Assembly (NCBI GenBank): GCA_003566795.1
Contig: PXBU01000144.1
Span: 1-11,103 of the forward strand
DNA: 11,103 bases
Direction: 5' to 3'
Source of the DNA: Puniceicoccaceae bacterium
GTDB lineage: Bacteria > Verrucomicrobiota > Verrucomicrobiia > Opitutales > Coraliomargaritaceae
In this document: piece after piece, positions 7,622 to 11,103 of the stretch
Layout: the number at the start of each line of letters is the position of its first letter
Numbering within the stretch: position 1 is the stretch's first letter
Notes under the pieces: generated by a model
Told to the model about the DNA's origin: nothing
What the model saw: the letters and a program-made list of their open reading frames with translations, nothing else
The model's database searches: none
Position numbers and translations under genes: made by a program

Positions 7622-7750
7622 GATTGGTAGAATTGGGTTCACCTCAGTTTGGGACTGCTCTTTCGCTTCGGTTTGTTTCCCATTCCGCCTCACAGCGACG
7701 CAGACGCCACAGCTTCACCTTGCAGTATTCAGTCATTAGTCATTAGCCAT
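7622..7750 (+). other. Convergent spacer between lipA and menD
   Basis: This 129-base gap should carry the ends of two converging transcripts. I find no strong GC-rich hairpin followed by a T-run on either strand; the best short stem is CAGT/ACTG around a five-base loop, which is weak. It contains a T-rich stretch at about 7660-7680 and, next to the menD stop, a short tandem repeat listed separately. No small gene is supported. Confidence 0.6.
7732..7746 (+). repeat. Tandem heptamer GTCATTA, two copies plus partial
   Basis: GTCATTA is repeated twice head to tail and followed by a degenerate third copy (GCCATTT) that runs into the menD stop codon. It is too short to assign to a known family, though heptamer repeats of this kind occur between genes in some bacteria. 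Confidence 0.55.
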
Positions 7751-9496
7751 TTAATATCCCTGCAAACCACGCAGAGTCAGCAGGTCCGCCTTGCGGCCTG
7801 TCGGTAACTCAAGCACCCGCAAGCCGCCTTCCGGTAAATCGGAAATCATTGCCTTCAGCGCATCCCAATCATGAATACAAATATGCTCGACTGCGTGCGC
7901 CTGGCAGAGCCGTCCGATATCGACTGATTGCGGCGTGGCAAAATGAGATTCAAACACCTCCGACTGGGCCGCTACCGGCAACGTCTCGAAAATACCGCTC
8001 CCCTGGTTATTGATCACGATAACGGTAAGACTGCCATCCATCTGGCCCTTTGCCAGCAAGCCGTTGCTATCATGTAGAAAAGCGAGATCGCCGGTAAGCA
8101 GGATCGCGGGCGGTCCACCATGAGCCACCCCCATGGCCGTACTCAGCGTGCCGTCGATGCCGTTGGCCCCTCGATTGCAATAGATGGAAACTGCCCGACT
8201 GCCGGGTGCCCAGCAGTATTCTCCGTAACGCACGCTCATACTATTGGCCAGAAAAACAGAGGCACCGATCGGCGCGTGCTGCGACAGCAACCAGGCCACC
8301 TTGCCCTCAAAGAGTCCCTTCATCCCATCGAGTTCGGTTTTCAGCCAATGTTGGGTCGTTGCTTCCACCGTCTGCCATTTTTCCACCCAGGAACGATCCG
8401 CCTGCTGATGCGGCAAGGCTTCCGCCAGTGCATGGGCGTCACCATAGAGCGGTAGCGCAACCCGGTGCAGCGGGTCGGTGTTGTCGGCCAATCGCGTCAG
8501 CAGAAATGAACTGGCGTCGAGCCCCCCCAGCCAGCGGCGCAGGACTTTGCTCGTGGGTAAATTTCCAATCTGCAGCACTGCCGTTGGCCGTAGCGAGTCC
8601 GCTGTCGCCGCATCGCGTAAAAAGAAATCATAGGCACAAATCAGAGCCGCATTCTCATCTGCATGATTGCGTAGCGGATTGAGCACATCCGCGATCACTG
8701 GCCAGCCGAGCTTGTGCGAGAGCAGTGTCACCGCATCCGCAAAGCCCTCATCGCCTCCCGGTGGATTCTCTGCACCCACCACAATGAGACCGCGCTGGTG
8801 ACTCATTAAACGCTCCAGCGAAACCGAATCAAACTCGCTCAAAGCAACGACAGCCTCCGTCGGACGGGTAATCACGGTCGCAGCCCGCTCCAGTTCGGCG
8901 GCCGAGCAGACCGGCTCTCCCTCACTCTCCGGTGCCAGCGGATCGCGGAAGGGCAGGTTCAAATGCACGGGTCCCGCAGATTGCTGACAAGATCGAGCCA
9001 CGGCATGCACCAGCGTCTGACGCAAATAATCGAACAGGCCTGCCTCCGGCACTGCCATTTGGTGAAAATGGCGAACATAGGAGCCGTAGAATTTCAACTG
9101 ATCAATTGTCTGCCCGGAATGACAGTCCTGCAGCTCCGGCGGACGATCCGCCGTCAGTAACAGCAGCGGCGTCCCGCTCATCGAGGCTTCCACCACCGCA
9201 GGCATGTAGTTGGCCAAGGCGGAACCGGAGGTGCAAACCAGTGCCACCGGGCGCTGCGTGCGTTTCGCCAGCCCCAGCGCGAAGAAACCCGCCGAGCGCT
9301 CATCCAGCAAGGTGAGTGCTTCCAGCTTCGGGTTCCGCACCGCCGCCACGGTCAACGGCGTGGAGCGCGAACCTGGCGAGCTCACTACAGTCTGTATCCC
9401 CAGCCGCGCCAGCACTTCCATCGTCAAAGCACCCCATGCCGAGTTCAGGTTCGAACGGGCAAGGCTGTCGAAAATTTCTGTGCTGTGCGGATCCAT
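7751..9496 (-). CDS. menD: SEPHCHC synthase MenD (menaquinone synthesis)
   Basis: A 581-residue ThDP-dependent enzyme joining 2-oxoglutarate, as succinic semialdehyde-ThDP, to isochorismate in the classical menaquinone route. Motifs: SPGSRSTPL at 40-48, LDERSAGFFALGLA near 64-77 with the ThDP-activating Glu66, CTSGSALAN at 88-96, LTADRPPEL at 114-122, NRGANGIDG at 441-449, and GDLAFLHDSNG at 469-479 (Mg/ThDP binding). All three ThDP-fold domains are present. An open frame extends to a TTG at 9583, but alignment from memory with the E. coli protein puts the start near the ATG at 9496, and the upstream residues look unlike MenD. No other men gene is in view, so the pathway is scattered or lies outside. 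The gene is separated from pxpA by the repeat-bearing spacer. Confidence 0.95.
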   Translation of the reverse strand: MDPHSTEIFDSLARSNLNSAWGALTMEVLARLGIQTVVSSPGSRSTPLTVAAVRNPKLEALTLLDERSAGFFALGLAKRTQRPVALVCTSGSALANYMPAVVEASMSGTPLLLLTADRPPELQDCHSGQTIDQLKFYGSYVRHFHQMAVPEAGLFDYLRQTLVHAVARSCQQSAGPVHLNLPFRDPLAPESEGEPVCSAAELERAATVITRPTEAVVALSEFDSVSLERLMSHQRGLIVVGAENPPGGDEGFADAVTLLSHKLGWPVIADVLNPLRNHADENAALICAYDFFLRDAATADSLRPTAVLQIGNLPTSKVLRRWLGGLDASSFLLTRLADNTDPLHRVALPLYGDAHALAEALPHQQADRSWVEKWQTVEATTQHWLKTELDGMKGLFEGKVAWLLSQHAPIGASVFLANSMSVRYGEYCWAPGSRAVSIYCNRGANGIDGTLSTAMGVAHGGPPAILLTGDLAFLHDSNGLLAKGQMDGSLTVIVINNQGSGIFETLPVAAQSEVFESHFATPQSVDIGRLCQAHAVEHICIHDWDALKAMISDLPEGGLRVLELPTGRKADLLTLRGLQGY

Positions 9497-9564
9497 GGAA
9501 TGAGTCGTCTCAGTATCGATGGTATAGTCGAAGGGCGCGAAAGAACAAGTGCGCAGATTGTCCT

Positions 9565-9581
9565 GAAGAATATAATTCTCC
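9565..9581 (-). promoter_or_regulatory. Imperfect dyad upstream of menD
   Basis: On the plus strand GAAGAAT and ATTCTCC flank a three-base ATA, with six of seven positions symmetric. The minus strand here also reads TATATT, close to a -10 box, about 85 bases before the menD ATG. No good -35 is seen. It is only a candidate operator or promoter core. Confidence 0.25.
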
Positions 9582-9600
9582 AAGCAGGGAATCGAAGTAC

Positions 9601-9668
9601 ATCGTAATCGTGTTCGTAATCGTAATCCTGCTCGAGAGACCGATTACGATCAGGATTACGATTACGAT
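9601..9668. repeat. GATTACG/CGTAATC repeat cluster with perfect inverted repeat
   Basis: The hexamer-like core CGTAAT appears three times on the left side and its complement ATTACG three times on the right. The plus-strand arm at 9614-9630, TCGTAATCGTAATCCTG, is perfectly complementary to 9651-9667, a 17-base stem around a 20-base loop holding CTCGAG. A second perfect pairing is possible between 9601-9610 and 9641-9650, so alternate folds compete. No T-run follows on the minus strand, so a classical intrinsic terminator is not supported. It could be a dispersed intergenic palindrome, a protein-binding site, or a 3' RNA structure protecting the pxp transcript. Confidence 0.85.
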
Positions 9669-9712
9669 TTGGAACGGAATTTAGCTCCGTATAAAAAATC
9701 GCTCCCCGTCCC

Positions 9713-10420
9713 TCAAAGCAGCCCACGGATCTGCACCAGCAATCTTTCCGCATCCGCTGAATCCGAGTGGACACACAGAGTATCCACCCGCAGCGGAATC
9801 GCAGCACCATCAATCGTCTCCATATTTCCACTACGCTGCCAGCGTGTGAACCGAACCACTGCCTCTTCGACGGTTAACTCGGCTCCTTCCTGCGAACGCG
9901 GCACTAAAAGACCGCTTTTCAGATAAGCCCGGTCCGCGAAGCCCTCCGCCCAGACCCGAACACCTGCGGCGCTTGCTTTCTCGGCGAACTGCCCACCCGC
10001 CAGGGCAAAGACTCCCAGCTCGGTTTCCAGTGAGGCCAGCCATTCCAGATAAGCCTCCGCATAATTGGCGTCGTGTTCGACCGCATGATACAAGCTCCCG
10101 TGGAGCTTCACGTAGTCGACCGAAACCGCCAGCTCCCCGGCCAGCTCCATAAACCACCCCAACTGCGACACCAGCAAATCGCGAAACTCACCGACCGTGG
10201 GTAGCTCGCTCCCCCGCCCGCCTGCCGCCATTAGCCCCGGATGCGCACCAATCAAAACTTGTTGTTCCGCTGCCATTTGGAGGGTGCGTCGCGTCTTGGC
10301 CTGACTGCCCGCATGCACACCACAGCAAATACTGGCCGCATCGACCAGCGCCAGCAGCCGCAGGGTTTGCTGCTCAGACTCATTTTCGCCCAAATCACAG
10401 CTGATGATTAATCGGCCCAT
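9713..10420 (-). CDS. pxpA: 5-oxoprolinase subunit A PxpA (LamB/YcsF family)
   Basis: A 235-residue protein of the LamB/YcsF family. With PxpB and PxpC it forms the ATP-dependent 5-oxoprolinase, which opens the damage product 5-oxoproline to glutamate. Family blocks: ISCDLGENES at 6-15, ASICCGVHAGS at 29-39 (usually N-I-A-C-G-F-H-A-G), GAHPGLMAAGGRG at 58-70, VKLHGSLYHAV at 104-114, and EGFADRAYLKSGLLVPRSQEGA at about 159-180 (landmarks FADRAY and LVPRSQ). It is slightly short: the usual G-F-G insert after DLGE is missing, and the GFGRR block is altered to GGRGS. The ATG at 10420 puts DLGE where the family has it; a GTG at 10450 is possible but adds an odd leader. It overlaps pxpC by 13 bases, so the two are coupled. 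Confidence 0.92.
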   Translation of the reverse strand: MGRLIISCDLGENESEQQTLRLLALVDAASICCGVHAGSQAKTRRTLQMAAEQQVLIGAHPGLMAAGGRGSELPTVGEFRDLLVSQLGWFMELAGELAVSVDYVKLHGSLYHAVEHDANYAEAYLEWLASLETELGVFALAGGQFAEKASAAGVRVWAEGFADRAYLKSGLLVPRSQEGAELTVEEAVVRFTRWQRSGNMETIDGAAIPLRVDTLCVHSDSADAERLLVQIRGLL

Positions 10421-11103
10421 CGAAAATGAAGCTGAGTGCCAGGGGCGCACTGTGCAAGCCGATCCCGATCCGCTTGCGCCAAGACCGCGATTTTCGGATA
10501 GCCGCCGACTGTAGGCCCATCGATCATGGTGATAATGGGTTGGCCGTTGCCGGGCACTTGAAAGCTACCCGGCAGCACCGGCTCACTCCGAATCGGATCC
10601 GGCACTGTGATCGCCGGCCCTTCTAGGCGGTAGCCGGCGCGGTCCGATTGCGGGGAGACCACCCAGTCGGTGGACACCAGACTCTTCTGAGCTGCACGGG
10701 AAAAACTCCCGAACTGCGGCCCCGGCAGCAAGGTGAAATATGCTGACGAGCCATAGCTGCGACGCTCCTCATGCACCAGGATGCGTCGGGCGATGCCACG
10801 GGTGGCAAGATTGGGCTCCTTGGCCGCCGGAGTGAGTTGACGCCCCGGCGGCAAGGGCGTGCCGAGCCCACTGCGCGGCTCGGCACAGACACTGCCGAAC
10901 CAGCGTTCGGCCACAAAGCCCCCCGGCACCGCCAGGTAAGCAAAGAGGCCGCACGCTTGCTTGCGGAATTCGATCACCTCGCCACGCTTCACCATGCGCG
11001 CCGTCCAGGCGGAAAGCGTCGGACAAAAATCAGCACCCGTCACCGCCACCCACATATCCTCCAGCACGCGCAGCCGTGCCCCCTGCAGCAAAATCTCCAG
11101 CAC
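10408..11103 (-). CDS. pxpC: 5-oxoprolinase subunit C PxpC (biotin-dependent carboxyltransferase-like), N-terminus outside window
   Basis: 231 residues of the allophanate-hydrolase-subunit-2/KipA family are visible. The frame is open to the right edge. The usual opening with a T-V-Q-D-x-G-R block is absent, so about 55-60 residues lie beyond it; the GTG at the edge is simply an internal Val codon. Landmarks counted from the edge: AVTGADFCPTL at 20-30, AYLAVPGGF at 55-63, LPPGRQL near 84-90, FTLLPGPQF near 123-131, SDRAGYRLEG near 153-162, SEPVLPGSFQVPGNGQPI near 173-190, and DGPTVGGYPKIAVL near 195-208. These match the cyclophilin-like barrel of the family. It overlaps pxpA by 13 bases. PxpB (KipI family) would be expected just outside. 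Confidence 0.93.
   Translation of the reverse strand: MLEILLQGARLRVLEDMWVAVTGADFCPTLSAWTARMVKRGEVIEFRKQACGLFAYLAVPGGFVAERWFGSVCAEPRSGLGTPLPPGRQLTPAAKEPNLATRGIARRILVHEERRSYGSSAYFTLLPGPQFGSFSRAAQKSLVSTDWVVSPQSDRAGYRLEGPAITVPDPIRSEPVLPGSFQVPGNGQPIITMIDGPTVGGYPKIAVLAQADRDRLAQCAPGTQLHFRWAD

Larger units (their letters stand above)
9497..9712 (-). other. Spacer between pxpA and menD
   Basis: This 216-base region is the only sizeable gap between two same-strand genes in the window. It holds the GATTACG inverted repeat, the imperfect dyad and, near 9690-9698, a T-run on the minus strand without a preceding stem. The menD promoter probably lies here. The open frame through the repeat translates to Asn-Arg and Asp-Tyr runs and is not a credible protein. 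Confidence 0.6.

Noticed and set aside
9497..9583. Extended menD N-terminus from TTG at 9583
   Set aside because: The added 29 residues have no MenD character, the TTG lacks a Shine-Dalgarno, and the ATG at 9496 fits the family start.
9601..9668. CRISPR array or intrinsic terminator
   Set aside because: There are no evenly spaced repeats with unique spacers, and no T-run follows the stem on the transcribed strand.
9445..9831. Minus-strand open frame through the GATTACG repeat
   Set aside because: Its Asn-Arg and Asp-Tyr runs come from the repeat, it overlaps both menD and pxpA in other frames, and it has no recognisable protein character.
10408..11103. Complete pxpC starting at the GTG at the right edge
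   Set aside because: The family N-terminal block is missing and the frame is open to the edge, so the gene continues outside.

Overview
The window is a chromosomal, mostly housekeeping stretch of a Gram-negative-type bacterium. It has tightly packed genes, a moderately high G+C content by eye, menaquinone synthesis (MenD), de novo lipoylation (LipB/LipA) and large hybrid signalling kinases. Most starts lack a convincing Shine-Dalgarno sequence. The overall look suggests Verrucomicrobiota (Opitutae-like), but that is an inference from gene style, not proof. Ten genes are visible: eight complete and two cut by the window edges. I see no rRNA, tRNA, CRISPR array, insertion sequence or phage gene.

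Layout. (1) Positions 1-3690, minus strand: nadD, then rsfS, then a two-helix membrane protein with a PAS-like domain, then a hybrid histidine kinase whose last residues lie beyond the left edge. The last two genes overlap by 11 bases and look like a co-expressed two-part sensor. The whole set is probably one operon. (2) 3722-4381, plus strand: an ExoD-family membrane protein, divergent from nadD across only 31 bases. (3) 4405-6000, minus strand: a membrane-anchored subtilisin-like protease with a CARDB-like C-terminal domain, convergent with exoD. (4) 6052-7621, plus strand: lipB and lipA overlapping by 8 bases, together making lipoyl groups from octanoyl-ACP. (5) 7622-7750: a short convergent spacer with a small tandem heptamer. 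(6) 7751-9496, minus strand: menD, the second committed step of menaquinone synthesis. (7) 9497-9712: a 216-base spacer holding a cluster of GATTACG/CGTAATC motifs that forms a long perfect inverted repeat. (8) 9713-11103, minus strand: pxpA preceded by an overlapping pxpC that runs off the right edge. These are subunits of the prokaryotic 5-oxoprolinase.

Nothing in the window is a clear new defence or mobile system. The items most worth a second look are the overlapping PAS-membrane-protein/hybrid-kinase pair downstream of nadD-rsfS, the GATTACG inverted repeat, and the anchored CARDB protease.
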